A DNA stretch of 64,000 nucleotides from an uncultured Flavobacteriaceae bacterium (GCA_943788095.1 CALSOZ010000001.1:461590-525589); one strand, 5' to 3'; numbered from the stretch's first letter, positions 48,901 through 58,190 are shown. Notes: generated from the letters alone by a model not told the origin. Numbers and translations: made by a program.

Positions 48901-50247
48901 ATGCAAGTCAATTATTCAGAAAGTAATAGCACCTTTTTACCAGGCTATATTCCAACGCCAGGCTTTTTAGGAACCCTTAAACCTACCGCTGGCTTCACCT
49001 TTGGAAGTCAACGTGACATTCGTAGGATATCTGCTCAGAACGGCTGGTTAACCACTTATGAGGATTTTAATCAACAATATTCAGAGACCCATAATGAGAA
49101 TTTAGATTATGTGATAAATATGGAGCCCATCCAAGATTTAAAAATCGATTTAACAGGTGGCAAAACCTACGCGAGCAGTCTAAACGAAAATTTCAATACA
49201 GATATCGGTAGTAATGGATTGAGTAATGGATACAATTCACTGTTTAAAAATAGATTTGGAAATTTCAATATCTCAACCTCGCTCATCAAAACCGCTTTTA
49301 GTCAAAGTGACGAAAATAAATCCGTTCCATTTGAAGAATTTAAAAGCAACCGATTGGTGATTGCCAATCGTCTTGCTCAGGACTTTTATGGCGCCAATCC
49401 GATTACTACTGATGCAGAAGGCTATCCTGAAGGCTTTGGGAAAAACAGTCAAGCCGTTTTATTGCCTGCGTTTTTAGCAGCTTACTCAGGAAAAAAATCG
49501 AATAAAATAAGTCTGGATGCTTTTAGAGACATTCCAATTCCGAATTGGACCTTAAAATACACCGGCTTTATGAAAATGAAGTGGTTCAAGAAAAGGTTCA
49601 AACGTTTTTCTATCACCCACGGCTATAACGCGTCTTATACCATCAATCAATTCCGAACAAACTTAGATTATAAAGCTGCAGATTCCAATTTGGACTATGC
49701 ATCCCAAGACCCAGACACGAAAGATTTGTCGAATAACTTCAAAGCTCAAACTTTATTTAGTAATATAAACTTAGTAGAGCAATTTAGTCCCTTAGTTAAG
49801 ATTGATTTTGAAATGAAAAATTCAGTCAAAGTCACTACTGAAATTAAAAAAGACCGTAGTTTATCTTTAAGTTTTGACAATAATCTGTTAACGGAAATTC
49901 AAGGGTATGAATATATTTTTGGACTTGGGTATCGAATTAAAGATCTTAAATTCAAAACAAAATTAGCCGGGAACAAAAAGACAGTAAAAAGTGATTTGAA
50001 TATGAAAGCCGATGTTTCGGTTCGAAACAATAAAACAATTATACGCTATCTCGATTTAGATAATAACCAAGTAAGTGCAGGGCAAACCATTTGGAGTTTA
50101 AGGTATGCCGCAGACTATGCTTTTAGCAAAAACCTAACCGCAATTTTCTTTTTTGATTATGCGTTCTCGGAATATGCAATTTCAACCGCCTTTCCACAAA
50201 CGACGATTAGATCTGGATTCACATTGCGTTACAATTTTGGAAATTAA
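42991..50247 (+). CDS. sprA: Gliding motility / type IX secretion translocon protein SprA
   Basis: 2418 residues, the giant outer-membrane beta-barrel that forms the T9SS translocon and is needed for gliding. A signal peptide is visible ([23 protein letters not shown]). The two SprA-type repeats near the start and centre (for example [48 protein letters not shown] and the [20 protein letters not shown] region) are recognisable, and the protein ends in a beta-strand finishing TLRYNFGN. The start is a TTG, as no ATG precedes the signal peptide; this TTG overlaps a TACATTTG box, so either coding from ruvA read-through or a different start is possible. Followed by gcvH after 29 bases. Confidence 0.93.
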   Translation: MKTSSYKSYFKRLFFAALFLSCASNVFAQQPTTVRDSTSTTFSFGKLDTPDPSSIESKYTYDPLTDRYFYTSTIGNFNINYPVILTPKEFQDLVVKESLKEYYKEKLDAIDGKKEGSEKAKKNLIPDMYVNSKFFETIFGGNTISVAPQGSVEMDLGVMYSRQENPSFSPQNQSNFTFDFDQRISLSLMGKVGTRLQVNANYDTQSTFDFQNIVKLEYDPSIPGLGDLSDLKDLTDKRSVGGGEDSILKKLEVGNVSMPLNSSLISGAQSLFGVKTELQFGRTRITGVFSEQQSETRTVVAQGGGTLEDFEFFGLDYDENRHFFLGHYFRESYDEALENYPFINSRVQITRVEVWVTNRTNRTENIRNIIALQDLGEASRIGLNPIPSGFVNEGPNTPPDNKNNAFDPTEIGEANSQLSSAIRDIATAQAGFLPPGVNEGFDYGKLENARKLTQGNEFTVNPQLGYISLSQRLQNDEILAVAYQYTIGDEVFQVGEFANDGLSATDTGVDGATGNQTVTNQSLILKMLKSAVTDVKLPVWDLMMKNIYNSGAYQLSQEDFRLNIFYNETSALNFITPVGTTPFPDPAANADPINETPLIRLFNFDKLNFNNDPQNKGDGFFDFVPGITVIPQNGKIVFTKVEPFGDYLFETLRLNPSEDYNGDEAVSTDYNQNQAKYVYKSLYKSTKTAALQDSDKNKFLMRGRYKSTGGSGIPIGAFNVPRGSVNVTAGGRVLVEGVDYTVNYQIGTVQILDPSLQASNTPIQVSVENNAVFGQQTKRFSGINIEHQFNENFVLGATVLNLNERPITQKANYGTEPINNTIFGFNGNYSTEVPFLTRLANKLPNIDTDAASNLSLRGEFAYLKPGAPKGVDFDSEATSYIDDFEGSQNGISLLSPQSWFLSSRPVKLGRGYSQGPEDDLGYQNGFDRALLNWYSVDPIFYSGQRPAGISDDDISDLYTRRVFINELFPQEDLVTGQYSVINTLDLVYRPTERGPYNYQPGAEDGVLETPKESWAGITRQLTSTDFEQANVEYVEFWLMDPFLDNTSNPGGKLVLNLGNISEDVIKDGRKQYENGLPENGDISLLPQSDWGTVTPQNQSLIYAFSSQGEERARQDVGLDGYNDFEEQTITTPDAQFSAFQSLPDPANDNYQYYLNTEGDIFERYKKYNGLEGNSPDTFSETNRGSTPQPDVEDINRDNTMNTIDSYYEYEIGISSMDFNDANNPYIVDRKSITNITLPNGSTAKPINWYQYRIPLSEFTNERGGISDFRSIRFARLYLKDFSETTVLRFGTLDLVRSDWRRYQLSLDEESNAATKLDPTNLSVGIIGVQENDGSYVPPPGVVREQLNNNNSIIRQNEQSLVVDVCELEPKDSRAVFKNINVDMRQYKKLKMFIHAEDGESDSFNEGNMVAFVRMGNDFTQNYYQLEIPLRKSSGATGASENEVWPEYNEINIPLEFLEQIKALGISNQTLSNENPIFYTILDGELQEGTVGEFDSFSLNSDETPFEQRIAVKGNPNFGDIRTLMLGIKNIGPTNQCAEVWFNELRLADMDNEGGWAAVMSMDTNIADFMNINANAKRTTTGFGTLEQGPNERSREDLKQYDVVTNINVGQLLPKKWGLEIPFNYGQSETLITPEYDQQYKDLKLQSRLDAATSPEERDRIENQSEDYTKRKSINFIGVRKNKTGDAKPRVYDVENLTLNYSFNEMKHRDFEIENALDQNVRVGGNYSYSFSPLKIEPFKKNDSLFTGKYWQLLKDFNFNLLPTNVSVNSDFNRQFNSQKFRDADLGASNLTVDELIRRNYTFDFQYTVNYNITDALRVNFTAANNNIVRNYFVDDNLKGDQDPSLGVWDRFFDFGDPNRHTQQLGINYELPFNKIPTLNFLTSNYTYSGDFQWNKGSDLFGEIEIKGSTYDLGNSISNASQHNLNTQMDMQKLYRYLGLKKKSNNRKASKKSKKFNLKNVGLGLLTSVKRMQVNYSESNSTFLPGYIPTPGFLGTLKPTAGFTFGSQRDIRRISAQNGWLTTYEDFNQQYSETHNENLDYVINMEPIQDLKIDLTGGKTYASSLNENFNTDIGSNGLSNGYNSLFKNRFGNFNISTSLIKTAFSQSDENKSVPFEEFKSNRLVIANRLAQDFYGANPITTDAEGYPEGFGKNSQAVLLPAFLAAYSGKKSNKISLDAFRDIPIPNWTLKYTGFMKMKWFKKRFKRFSITHGYNASYTINQFRTNLDYKAADSNLDYASQDPDTKDLSNNFKAQTLFSNINLVEQFSPLVKIDFEMKNSVKVTTEIKKDRSLSLSFDNNLLTEIQGYEYIFGLGYRIKDLKFKTKLAGNKKTVKSDLNMKADVSVRNNKTIIRYLDLDNNQVSAGQTIWSLRYAADYAFSKNLTAIFFFDYAFSEYAISTAFPQTTIRSGFTLRYNFGN

Positions 50248-50276
50248 AAAACAAACATATTAATTATTATACACCT

Positions 50277-50657
50277 ATGAATATTCCATCCGAACTAAAA
50301 TACACAAAAGATCACGAATGGGTCAAAATCGACGGCGACATCCTCACTGTTGGAATTACTGACTTTGCACAAGGCGAACTCGGCGACATTGTATACGTAG
50401 AAGTAGATACGCTTGATGAAGCATTGGAAGCGGATGCTGTTTTTGGAACGGTAGAAGCCGTTAAAACAGTTTCAGATTTGTTTTTGCCAGTGGCAGGAGA
50501 CATTATTGAGTTTAATGAATCTTTAGAAGATGAACCCGAAAAAGTAAACCAAGACCCTTACGGCGATGGTTGGATGATTAAATTAAAGGTTGCAAACCAG
50601 TCGGATTTAGAAACACTTCTAAGTGCCGAAGATTATAAAGAATTGATCGGTGCTTAA
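50277..50657 (+). CDS. gcvH: Glycine cleavage system H protein
   Basis: 126 residues. Lipoyl carrier of the glycine cleavage system, shuttling the aminomethyl group from P to T protein. Conserved [13 protein letters not shown] start, [18 protein letters not shown], and the lipoylation site in [16 protein letters not shown] (Lys near 63). Closes with [15 protein letters not shown]. Other gcv genes are not nearby. The last codons overlap the VanZ-like gene by 8 bases. Confidence 0.96.
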   Translation: MNIPSELKYTKDHEWVKIDGDILTVGITDFAQGELGDIVYVEVDTLDEALEADAVFGTVEAVKTVSDLFLPVAGDIIEFNESLEDEPEKVNQDPYGDGWMIKLKVANQSDLETLLSAEDYKELIGA

Positions 50658-51009
50658 AAACAGATTCATATACACAATTACCATTGTATATACCTTAGCG
50701 ATTATCGTTTTAAGTTTTATGAAGCTTCAAGATATTCCCGAACTCAGCACTGGCTTTGATGATAAAATATTTCATTGTATTGCCTATGCAATTTTTTGTT
50801 TGGTATGGTATCTTTTCTTTAAAGCTATAAAAATAAAGTCAAGTTTAATCTTCGCAATTGTACTTTCTATTACTTTTGGTGGATTGATTGAAATTTTACA
50901 AAGTAAATTATCATCCTACAGAACAACAGAGTTTTTTGATCTGTTAGCCAACACACTTGGAGTGCTTTTAATGGCGATTGGGATACGTTTAAAAAAAAGT
51001 TATAATTAA
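50650..51009 (+). CDS. VanZ-like membrane protein
   Basis: 119 residues starting at a GTG that overlaps the gcvH stop by 8 bases, indicating translational coupling. Four hydrophobic helices are seen ([70 protein letters not shown]). The [12 protein letters not shown] and [10 protein letters not shown]...[14 protein letters not shown] pattern is that of VanZ-family proteins. Function is unknown; relatives in Firmicutes give teicoplanin resistance, but no such role can be assumed here. Confidence 0.82.
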   Translation: MLKNRFIYTITIVYTLAIIVLSFMKLQDIPELSTGFDDKIFHCIAYAIFCLVWYLFFKAIKIKSSLIFAIVLSITFGGLIEILQSKLSSYRTTEFFDLLANTLGVLLMAIGIRLKKSYN

Positions 51010-51081
51010 AAACCCAGAAACCTTTGCGTAATTGTTTATTTTTTAATTAATTTAACGGTCGGAAAAAAATACAGATTTAAT

Positions 51082-51798
51082 ATGGAATCAAAGAAAAACC
51101 CAGAATCAGACGTTAGCAGAAATGCATCCATCTATTTTGCAGTTGGATTGGCACTAATGATGTTTCTAACATACAATACGATCAATTATAAAACGTACGA
51201 TAAGTCTTTAATTGATATTGGAAAATTAGACTTAGATGCAGATCTAGATGAAGAAATTCCTTTATTAGATCAAATCAAGCCGCCACCGCCACCGCCACCG
51301 CCACCAGCAGCACCTGAGGTTATTGAAATCGTCGAAGATGAAGAAGAGATTGAAGAAACTATCATAGAGTCTACCGAAACAGATCAAGAAGAAGAAATTG
51401 AAATTGAAGATATCGAGATTGAAGAAGTCTATGAAGATGTTGAGGTTCCGTTTTCTGTCATCGAAAACGTCCCTGAATATCCAGGCTGTGAAAAAGGATC
51501 TAATACTGAAAAACGGAAATGTATGTCCGCTAAAATCGCAAAATTTGTACAACGAAAGTTCAATACAGATTTAGCGGGAGATTTAGGATTATCAGGAAAA
51601 CAACGCATCAATGTGATCTTTAAAATCAATAAAAATGGAGATGTGACTGGAGTTCGTTCAAGAGCACCACACCCTCGACTCGAAAAAGAAGCGGCGCGTG
51701 TAATCAATATGTTACCAAAAATGAAACCAGGTCGTCAGCGTGGAAAAGCCGTGATTGTCCCTTACTCTTTACCAATTACATTCCAAGTACAAGATTAA
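51082..51798 (+). CDS. tonB: Energy transducer TonB
   Basis: 238 residues. Transmits proton-motive force from ExbB/ExbD to outer-membrane receptors. One N-terminal transmembrane anchor (ASIYFAVGLALMMFLTYNTI), then a run of nine prolines, a very acidic Glu/Ile linker (about 90-135), and a C-terminal TonB domain (GKQRINVIFKINKNGDVTGVRSRAPHPRLEKEAARVINMLPKMKPGRQRGKAVIVPYSLPITFQV) with the family's YSLPITFQ ending. A PGCEKG segment with two Cys precedes the domain. The linker is acidic rather than the Lys/Pro-rich type of E. coli. Followed by an intrinsic terminator. Confidence 0.93.
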   Translation: MESKKNPESDVSRNASIYFAVGLALMMFLTYNTINYKTYDKSLIDIGKLDLDADLDEEIPLLDQIKPPPPPPPPPAAPEVIEIVEDEEEIEETIIESTETDQEEEIEIEDIEIEEVYEDVEVPFSVIENVPEYPGCEKGSNTEKRKCMSAKIAKFVQRKFNTDLAGDLGLSGKQRINVIFKINKNGDVTGVRSRAPHPRLEKEAARVINMLPKMKPGRQRGKAVIVPYSLPITFQVQD

Positions 51799-51822
51799 TA
51801 AATTAGTTTTTATAAAATTTAA

Positions 51823-51847
51823 ATCCCGCTAAGGCGGGATTTTTTTT
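51823..51847 (+). terminator. Intrinsic terminator after tonB
   Basis: ATCCCGC / GCGGGAT stem with loop TAAG (51823-51840), then seven T. The flanking A-rich bases on the left may let it also serve the convergent protease gene. Confidence 0.85.
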
Positions 51848-51851
51848 AACT

Positions 51852-52301
51852 CTATTTAAAATATAAATATCGTTTTTCGTAATCGATCACCGCAGAACCT
51901 TTTTTAAGAACATCGGCTCCTAAGATCCCGTCCACTGGAGAAGCATCTATAGAATCAAATGCATCATTCACATAACTTAAATCTAGTAACGCTACTTGGA
52001 AACGGTTCTTTATCCAACCTCCAATTTGAATGCGATTGTTTTTTGAAAGAAGCGTATCAATTTTGTCCCGTCCAGCACCACTCGCCTTTACAACTGAAGT
52101 TTCCGTATTTAATTTATACTTTTGTTTAAGTTTTTTATCTACAAAAGAAGTAGAAGCCCCAGTATCTAAAATAAACAATCCTTTGACGCCATTAATTTTA
52201 ACAATAATTTTAAAATGATTTGATGCAATAGGGTGCATTTTTATTTTGAAATACGATTTTTTAGTAAGATATTCAGATAATGAGGATGTAGTTGTTTTCA
52301 A
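51852..52301 (-). CDS. Retropepsin-like aspartic protease, clan AA
   Basis: 149 residues with a single retropepsin-type catalytic motif, LFILDTGASTSFVDKKL (D-T-G-A), followed by the flap-like GGWIKNRFQVALLDLSYVNDAF and DGILGADVLKKGSAVIDYEKRYLYF (the second hydrophobic-hydrophobic-Gly signature, LGADVL). No signal peptide is evident. Such proteins must dimerise to be active proteases, as each chain supplies one Asp. Substrate unknown. It stands alone, convergent with tonB. Confidence 0.8.
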   Translation of the reverse strand: MKTTTSSLSEYLTKKSYFKIKMHPIASNHFKIIVKINGVKGLFILDTGASTSFVDKKLKQKYKLNTETSVVKASGAGRDKIDTLLSKNNRIQIGGWIKNRFQVALLDLSYVNDAFDSIDASPVDGILGADVLKKGSAVIDYEKRYLYFK

Positions 52302-52350
52302 ATCAAATTATTTTTAACAAATATACTATTCAAAAACTTACTTTTACATT

Positions 52351-53118
52351 ATGATAATTACAGACACTCACACTCACCTTTATAGTGAAGTATTTAACGA
52401 AGACAGAACAGAAGTCATCGAGCGCGCATTAGCCGCAGGAGTGACTCGGTTTTTCATCCCTGCAATCGATTCTACATATACAGAATCAATGTATGCCTTA
52501 GAAAAAAGTTATCCTGAAAACATGTTTTTAATGATGGGACTCCATCCGACACATGTTAAAGAAGATTACTTAGAAGAGTTGAACCATGTTAAGCAGCAAT
52601 TGAAATCTCGAAAATTCGTGGCCATTGGCGAAATCGGCATGGATCTATACTGGGATCAGCGCCTAGTGAAGCCACAACAAGAAGTGTTTAGGCAGCAAAT
52701 ACAATTGGCAAAACACTATAAGTTACCCATTGTCATTCATTGTCGAGGGGCATTTGATCAGGTCTTTGAAATTTTAGAAGAAGAAAAGGGAGCTGATTTA
52801 CATGGTATTTTTCATTGTTTTACAGGGACTTTTGAGCAAGCACAACAGGCAATTTCATATAACATGAAACTAGGAATAGGCGGTGTTGCAACTTTCGTAA
52901 ATGGAAGGATCGATAAATTCTTGAAGCGGATTGACTTAAAGCACATTGTTTTAGAAACGGATTCTCCTTACTTATCGCCAGTGCCAAATCGAGGGAAACG
53001 AAACGAAAGTAGTTTTATAGTGAATGTATTGGACAAATTGTCAACGATATATCGAATGTCAAAAGAAGATATTGCAGCGATTACGACTCAGAATTCAAAA
53101 GATGTATTTAAACGATGA
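52351..53118 (+). CDS. tatD: TatD-family metal-dependent hydrolase / DNase
   Basis: 255 residues, TIM-barrel hydrolase. Metal ligands: DTHTHLYSE (HxH near the N-terminus), GEIGMDLYWD (Glu), VIHCRGAFDQV (His), GIFHCFTGTF (His) and ETDSPYLSPVPNRGKRN (Asp). Members show 3'-5' exonuclease activity and act in DNA repair or peptide quality control. Four bases before ansA, in an operon-like pair. Confidence 0.92.
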   Translation: MIITDTHTHLYSEVFNEDRTEVIERALAAGVTRFFIPAIDSTYTESMYALEKSYPENMFLMMGLHPTHVKEDYLEELNHVKQQLKSRKFVAIGEIGMDLYWDQRLVKPQQEVFRQQIQLAKHYKLPIVIHCRGAFDQVFEILEEEKGADLHGIFHCFTGTFEQAQQAISYNMKLGIGGVATFVNGRIDKFLKRIDLKHIVLETDSPYLSPVPNRGKRNESSFIVNVLDKLSTIYRMSKEDIAAITTQNSKDVFKR

Positions 53119-53122
53119 TTAA

Positions 53123-54145
53123 ATGAGCCAACAAATCTTATTAATATATACGGGTGGAACTATTGGGATGATCAAAGACCCAATAACGGCGACACTGCAT
53201 GCATTTGATTTTGCATCATTACTAGAAAAAATTCCAGAACTGAATCTATTAGATTGCACGATTGATACCGTCTCTTTTGAAACACCCATAGATTCTTCTA
53301 ATATCAATCCGTCTCATTGGGTAATGATCGCCTCTATTATTGAAGAAAACTATGCAAAGTTTGATGGATTTGTAGTCTTACACGGGAGTGATACCATGAG
53401 TTACTCTGCATCAGCGCTAAGTTTCATGTTAGAACACCTCTCTAAACCAGTGGTTTTTACAGGCTCACAGCTGCCCATAGGGGATTTAAGAACTGACGCC
53501 AAAGAAAACTTAATAACTTCTATTCAAATTGCCGCTTTACAAAACAACAATACGGCCGTTATTAAAGAAGTTGGCTTGTATTTTGAATATAAATTATATA
53601 GAGGCAACCGAACGACCAAAATTAATGCGGAGCATTTTCAGGCGTTTGCATCATTAAACTTACCAACGTTACTTAGCTCGGGAGTACATCTAAAGATCAA
53701 TCATGAATTATTACTAAAAAATTACTCACAAGCACCTTTAACGGTTCATAAAAAATTAGATACCAACGTGGCGCTGATAAAACTATTTCCTGGAATGACA
53801 GCACATGTATTAGAATCTATTTTAGAGATTCCTACTCTAAAAGCCGTTGTTATTGAAACGTATGGTAGTGGGAATGCGACGACAGAAAATTGGTTTTTGC
53901 AAGCAATCGAAAAGGCGTTATCAAAAGGTCTCTATATAATAAACGTTACCCAATGTGCTGGTGGGAGTGTTCAAATGAATCAATATCAAACAGGGAAACT
54001 ACTTGAAAAGCTAGGTGTTATTTCTGGGAACGATATGACAACAGAGTCCGCTATCACAAAATTAATGTATATGTTGGGGCTTAAGATTCCAAGGAATATG
54101 TTCAAAACTGTTTTTGAAACAAACTTGCGTGGCGAAATATCCTAA
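53123..54145 (+). CDS. ansA: Type I (cytoplasmic) L-asparaginase
   Basis: 340 residues. Hydrolyses asparagine to aspartate and ammonia. Catalytic triad positions: first Thr in ILLIYTGGTIGMIKD, second Thr with Ser/Asp in VVLHGSDTMSYSASALSFML, and Lys in RTDAKENLITS. No signal peptide, so cytoplasmic. C-terminal domain: VIETYGSGNATTENWFLQAIEKAL, GGSVQMNQYQTGKLLEKLGVISGNDMTTESAITKLMYMLG, which match E. coli AnsA. The window also holds an unrelated Ntn-type asparaginase at 1536. Confidence 0.94.
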   Translation: MSQQILLIYTGGTIGMIKDPITATLHAFDFASLLEKIPELNLLDCTIDTVSFETPIDSSNINPSHWVMIASIIEENYAKFDGFVVLHGSDTMSYSASALSFMLEHLSKPVVFTGSQLPIGDLRTDAKENLITSIQIAALQNNNTAVIKEVGLYFEYKLYRGNRTTKINAEHFQAFASLNLPTLLSSGVHLKINHELLLKNYSQAPLTVHKKLDTNVALIKLFPGMTAHVLESILEIPTLKAVVIETYGSGNATTENWFLQAIEKALSKGLYIINVTQCAGGSVQMNQYQTGKLLEKLGVISGNDMTTESAITKLMYMLGLKIPRNMFKTVFETNLRGEIS

Positions 54146-54208
54146 AATTAGGCCTTAAAAATTTTAGCAATCAAACTATTTTTTCTTTATTTGGGCTTCT
54201 AAAATTCT

Positions 54209-54293
54209 AGAGAGGTGGCCGAGTGGTCGAAGGCGCACGCTTGGAAAGCGTGTATACGGCAACGTATCGAGGGTTCGAATCCCTTCCTCTCTG
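54209..54293 (+). tRNA. tRNA-Ser (anticodon GGA)
   Basis: Acceptor AGAGAGG (54209-54215) pairs with CCTCTCT (54286-54292), discriminator G at 54293. The anticodon loop TTGGAAA in stem GCACGC/GCGTGT-like sequence gives GGA. A long variable arm (TATACGGCAACGTA) and the GGTTCGAATCCC T-loop are typical of serine tRNAs. CCA is not encoded. Confidence 0.96.
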
Positions 54294-54458
54294 CAATTGC
54301 CCCAAAAACAAGGACTTAACTTCAATTGGCTTATGTGTTTTTAATTTTTTAATAATAATTTACTGAGTTTTCTCATTTAAATTTTTGTAATTCCAATTTT
54401 TTTATATCTTTAACATCTTAACTAATAGTATTATTTTAATAAAATCAAGAATATAACA

Positions 54459-55236
54459 ATGAAAAGATTATTTCCAATTCTAGCTATCGCATTTGTGATG
54501 GCATTCGGGTCTGTAAGTGCGAGTACAAACATGAACACAAATTCTGTTATTACTACAATTGTTAATCCAGTTCAAGATGATGCAGCATCGGCTGATGCAG
54601 AATCATTAGGATTTCACCAAGAGCTTAAAAAACGATTTATTGAAGGAGGTCCAGGTTTTATGGGCATCGTTTTATTATGTCTTATATTAGGTCTTGCAAT
54701 TGCAATTGAAAGAATTATATTTTTAAATCTTTCAACGACCAATTCACAAAAAATTAACTGAAGAAGTTGAAAGTGCTTTAGCTTCTGGTGGTTTAGATGC
54801 CGCTAAAGAAGTTTGTAGAAATACAAAAGGACCTATCGCATCGATTTTCTACCAAGGTTTAGACCGTGCTGATGAGGATTTAGACTCTGCTGAAAAAGCA
54901 GTGGTTGCTTATGGAGGTGTACAAATGGGTCAATTAGAGAAAAATGTTTCTTGGATTTCATTATTTATCGCGTTAGCTCCAATGTTAGGATTTATGGGAA
55001 CTGTAATCGGAATGATTCAAGCTTTTGATAAAATTGAAGCAGCTGGAGATATGCAACCATCACTTGTTGCAGGGGGTATTAAAGTAGCTCTTTTAACAAC
55101 CGTATTTGGTCTGGTTGTTGCAATTATATTACAAGTCTTTTACAATTACATCATTGCTAAAATTGACAGTATTGTAAATGATATGGAAGATGCCTCTATA
55201 TCTTTAATGGATATCTTGGTAAAAAATAAAAAATAA
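54459..55236 (+). pseudogene. exbB: ExbB/TolQ/MotA proton channel protein, frameshifted in an A6 run at 54748-54753
   Basis: The two frames together encode a complete ExbB of about 258 residues: signal-like N-terminus (MKRLFPILAIAFVMAFGSVSA), a long leader, first channel helix (FMGIVLLCLILGLAIAIERIIFLNL), a cytoplasmic loop, and the GxxAPMLGFMGTVIGMIQAF and KVALLTTVFGLVVAIILQVFYNYI helices. The first frame stops at 54759-54761 just after NSQKIN; removing one A gives QKLTEEVESALASGG in phase. ExbB with ExbD powers TonB. As downstream exbD genes look intact, the extra A may be a sequencing error, a real mutation, or a slippage site. Confidence 0.88.
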
Positions 55237-55264
55237 TAACACCTCAATACTAAATCAAATAATT

Positions 55265-55690
55265 ATGGATTTACAAAAATTATTGAAGATTGTAGCTATT
55301 GTTATCGGTGTGATTTCAATCTTCTTCCTTGGAAGTATAATTTCTACAGGAGATGATGCTATAAAGGCAGGTGAAAGTAGCGGGTCAATAGATACGTTTA
55401 TGTATGTGGCTTATACGATTTTCGCGATTGCCATACTAGCTGTGTTGGCTTTTACAGTAATCAACTTAGTTTCTAACACTGCAGGACTTAAAAAGACCCT
55501 TATGGGTGTTGGTGCTTTTGTTGTACTCTTACTAATTTGCTACTTTGGCTTTGCTAATGGCGTAGAAACAATGCGTAAAGATGGTGATATACTTTCGGCA
55601 AACGGCTCAAGATTAATAGGCGCTGGACTGTACTTATTTTATTCCTTAGCAATTATTGCTGGTGGAATTATGCTTGTTTTTTGGAGTTAA
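55265..55690 (+). CDS. Small membrane protein of the exb cluster, unknown function
   Basis: 141 residues with four hydrophobic helices (LKIVAIVIGVISIFFLGSIIS, FMYVAYTIFAIAILAVLAFTVINLV, LMGVGAFVVLLLICYFGFA, LIGAGLYLFYSLAIIAGGIMLVFW). It has no family motif that I recognise. Its place between exbB and exbD, 28 and 17 bases from its neighbours, points to a partner or regulator of the ExbB-ExbD motor. Not a TonB or ExbD homologue by sequence. Confidence 0.72.
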   Translation: MDLQKLLKIVAIVIGVISIFFLGSIISTGDDAIKAGESSGSIDTFMYVAYTIFAIAILAVLAFTVINLVSNTAGLKKTLMGVGAFVVLLLICYFGFANGVETMRKDGDILSANGSRLIGAGLYLFYSLAIIAGGIMLVFWS

Positions 55691-55707
55691 AAAAATGGTA
55701 AAATAAT

Positions 55708-56316
55708 ATGGCTAAGAGATCCGCACCAGAAGTGAATGCCGGCTCAATGGCCGACATCGCTTTCTTACTATTAATATTTTTCTTGGTTACAACGACCATA
55801 GAGAAAGACTCTGGAATTAATCGAAAACTTCCTCCTATGGAAGAAGAAGATCAACCTGATGTCATCATCAAGCAAAAAAATATTTTTACTGTACTTCTGA
55901 ACGGAAAAGATCAATTACTTGTTGAAGATGAACTCATGGAAATCAAAGATTTGAGAGTAGCAGCGGTTGAGTTTTTGGATAACAATGGCGATAAGTCCTG
56001 TACCTATTGTCAAGGATCTAAAGATCCAACATCTTCCGATAATCCAGACAAAGCAATTATATCACTAAAAAACGAACGTGAAACATCGTACGCAGCGTAT
56101 ATATCTGTTCAAAACGAATTAGTTGCCGCTTACAATGTGCTTCGAAACAGAAGAGCTCTAGAACTCGGTCCTCAACAAGGATTTAGAGAAATGAATTTTG
56201 TAGAAATGCAACAGAATTATAAAGATGCTCGTTTTGTAGGAAATAAAGAAAAGTTAAAAGCAGTGATCGATCAGATTAAATTAGAGTTTCCACAGAAGCT
56301 TTCTGAAGTTCAGTAG
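55708..56316 (+). CDS. exbD: ExbD/TolR family biopolymer transport protein with Cys-containing insert
   Basis: 202 residues, longer than the usual 140. One N-terminal transmembrane helix preceded by NAGSMADIAFLLLIFFLVTTTI, with the conserved proton-carrying Asp in MADIAFL. The periplasmic domain starts GINRKLPPMEEEDQP and includes an inserted stretch of about 35 residues with CTYCQGSKDPTSSDNPD before the terminal part (ISVQNELVAAYNVLRNR, FRSV-like KLKAVIDQIKLEFPQKLSEV). It works with ExbB and TonB. The first of two exbD genes. Confidence 0.9.
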   Translation: MAKRSAPEVNAGSMADIAFLLLIFFLVTTTIEKDSGINRKLPPMEEEDQPDVIIKQKNIFTVLLNGKDQLLVEDELMEIKDLRVAAVEFLDNNGDKSCTYCQGSKDPTSSDNPDKAIISLKNERETSYAAYISVQNELVAAYNVLRNRRALELGPQQGFREMNFVEMQQNYKDARFVGNKEKLKAVIDQIKLEFPQKLSEVQ

Positions 56317-56336
56317 ATTAACCTAAAAGAAACAAA

Positions 56337-56816
56337 ATGTCAAAATTTAAAAAGAAATCAGAAGGAGGCATACCTGCCATTTCAACGGCTTCGCTTCCAG
56401 ATATCGTATTTATGTTGCTATTCTTTTTTATGGTGGCTACTGTGATGCGTGAAAACTCACTTAAAATTCAAAATGCACTTCCTGTTGCAAATCAAGTTGA
56501 AAAACTCGATAAGAAAAATCCTGTAAGTTACATCTACATGGGGAAACCAAGTTCGGGTTATGAGAAATTTGGTACAGAAGCAAGAATTCAATTGAACGAT
56601 CAGTTTGCAGACCTTAAAGAAGTAGGTGCGTTTATTAGCTCTGAAAGAGCAGCCCTTAGAGAAGAATTAATTCCTTTTCTGACAGTGGCATTAAAAGTTG
56701 ATAAAGATGCTAATATGGGAATTGTAGGCGATGTAAAACAAGAGCTTAGAAAAGTGAATGCACTTAAAATTAACTATACAACAGGAGTCGGAGATGCGAT
56801 GACCAACATCAAATAA
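56337..56816 (+). CDS. exbD: ExbD/TolR family biopolymer transport protein, second copy
   Basis: 159 residues. The N-terminal helix is preceded by AISTASLPDIVFMLLFFFMVATVM, with the essential Asp in LPDIVFM. The periplasmic part has NALPVANQVEKLDKKNPVSYIYMG, DLKEVGAFISSERAAL and VALKVDKDANMGIVGDVKQELRKVNALKINYTT. Two different ExbD proteins after ExbB is common in Bacteroidota, where they may form a mixed dimer. Followed by a terminator. Confidence 0.92.
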   Translation: MSKFKKKSEGGIPAISTASLPDIVFMLLFFFMVATVMRENSLKIQNALPVANQVEKLDKKNPVSYIYMGKPSSGYEKFGTEARIQLNDQFADLKEVGAFISSERAALREELIPFLTVALKVDKDANMGIVGDVKQELRKVNALKINYTTGVGDAMTNIK

Positions 56817-56834
56817 CCACACTTTAAAATAATT

Positions 56835-56866
56835 AAAAAGGCATTCTATTTAGAATGCCTTTTTTT
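56835..56866 (+). terminator. Intrinsic terminator after the exb cluster
   Basis: AAAAAGGCATTCTA / TAGAATGCCTTTTT stem with a tight loop, then further T. It lies 18 bases after the second exbD stop. Confidence 0.87.
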
Positions 56867-56903
56867 ATTTAATTTAGCGAAGAAATATAGATAAAAATTC
56901 TTC

Positions 56904-57587
56904 ATGAAACATTGCTTTTTTTTAGTTTCTTTCTTATTAGGTCTTCAAACTATTTTAGGGCAATCGATCCAATCAGACGCCTTGGATTCTATGTATAGAG
57001 AAGATCAATTGTATGTATCTGTAACATATAATGCATTAGTGAACTTACCAAATAGTATGACCCAAAATAGTTTTTCTCCTGGGTTTCACTTGGGGTTCAT
57101 TAGAGATTTTCCAGTAAACAAAGCTCGAAATTTCGCTATTGGATTCGGACTCGGGTATTCTTACAATCGATTTAATCAAAATTTAAAAATTGAGACATCC
57201 CCTCAGCCTTTATACACGATCGTCGATGGTGGCAGTTTTAATAAAAATAATTTTTCTCAGCATTTGATCGAATTCCCTTTAGAATTCCGCTGGCGCACCT
57301 CTACCTCTGAAACATATAAATTTTGGAGAATCTACTCCGGAATCAAAGCAGGCTATGTATTTGCTTCTAAGTCTATTTTTGATAGCACAACCGAACGGAT
57401 ATATTCTAAAAACTTAAAAGGGCTAAACGCTTGGCAATATGGATTGACACTTAGTGTGGGATATAATACCTGGAACGGTTATATTTATTATGGCCTAAAT
57501 CCCATTTTTGATAAAGCTTCGACAGCAAACAATCTATCAATAGAGGTCAATGCTTTAAAAATTGGTCTTATATTCTATATTTTATAA
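56904..57587 (+). CDS. porT: PorT-family outer membrane beta-barrel protein
   Basis: 227 residues. A signal peptide (MKHCFFLVSFLLGLQTILGQS) precedes a beta-barrel of the PorT/outer-membrane protein beta-barrel family: SPGFHLGFIRDFPVNKARNFAIGFGLGYSYNRFNQNL, FSQHLIEFPLEFRWRTS, IYSGIKAGYVF, GLNAWQYGLTLSVGYNTWNGYIYYGLNPIFDK and the terminal ALKIGLIFYIL. PorT is required for T9SS-dependent secretion. It lies next to the exb cluster, and overlaps the convergent gene's end by 6 bases. Confidence 0.8.
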   Translation: MKHCFFLVSFLLGLQTILGQSIQSDALDSMYREDQLYVSVTYNALVNLPNSMTQNSFSPGFHLGFIRDFPVNKARNFAIGFGLGYSYNRFNQNLKIETSPQPLYTIVDGGSFNKNNFSQHLIEFPLEFRWRTSTSETYKFWRIYSGIKAGYVFASKSIFDSTTERIYSKNLKGLNAWQYGLTLSVGYNTWNGYIYYGLNPIFDKASTANNLSIEVNALKIGLIFYIL

Positions 57588-58190
57588 CCAATCCTTTAAG
57601 AATAAAAGTTGAGGAATTACCCCAATAATTAATCCAATTACAAGTTCTCTCACAGTATGTGCATTTAGGTGTAAACGCGAGCTAGCCATTGCACCCATCA
57701 TAATGACAAACACAACAAATGCACTGCTAAATGAATATCCGTAATGTAAGTTTAGGAGAATTATAAAGAAGAATGCACTACTTGCACTCATCATATGAAT
57801 ACTTGATTTAAATTTTAATAGCGCCAAAACAAGTCCTGTCAAAATCGTGACAACTATTCCCAAGAAAAAATAATGTAATTCGATACAGATGGATTCTGGA
57901 AAAACATAAACACATAGATATCCAAGGATCATGCTATTTAAGCCTAAAGGCCAAATCCGCTCTTTTGAGGTTTTTAGGTGGATGGTTTGCACTTGTTCAA
58001 ATTTATTCAAAATAAAATACAGCACAAGCGGCAACAAAACACTCAAAATAATAATAGAAATCAACCAATAGCTGATTTTAAGTGGTGAGTATTGGTGCGT
58101 AGTGACTGTAAAATAATAAACAGCAGCCATCCAAGGCATCAGTAAGGGGTGAAATAAATATGAGATGCTTTTTAAAAAGGGTGTCAACAT
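57582..58190 (-). CDS. PAP2-like polytopic membrane protein
   Basis: 202 residues, five or six hydrophobic helices. Late motifs FKSSIHMMSASSAFFF and SRLHLNAHTVRELVIG recall the Bacteroidota branch of the PAP2 phosphatase superfamily (K-S-x-H and SR...H...E), but the classic KxxxxxxRP and PSGH motifs are not present, so catalysis as a lipid phosphatase is uncertain. The remaining helices have no further signature. Divergent from ileS, convergent with porT. Probably an inner-membrane protein of unknown activity. Confidence 0.55.
   Translation of the reverse strand: MLTPFLKSISYLFHPLLMPWMAAVYYFTVTTHQYSPLKISYWLISIIILSVLLPLVLYFILNKFEQVQTIHLKTSKERIWPLGLNSMILGYLCVYVFPESICIELHYFFLGIVVTILTGLVLALLKFKSSIHMMSASSAFFFIILLNLHYGYSFSSAFVVFVIMMGAMASSRLHLNAHTVRELVIGLIIGVIPQLLFLKDWL

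Noticed and set aside
51285..51310. A short tandem CCGCCA repeat
   Set aside because: It encodes the polyproline tract of TonB, so it is explained by protein sequence and not a separate repeat.
54142..54167. CTAAAATT...AATTTTAG inverted repeat at the end of ansA
   Set aside because: A/T only, long loop, and no T-run at the right position, so too weak for a terminator call.
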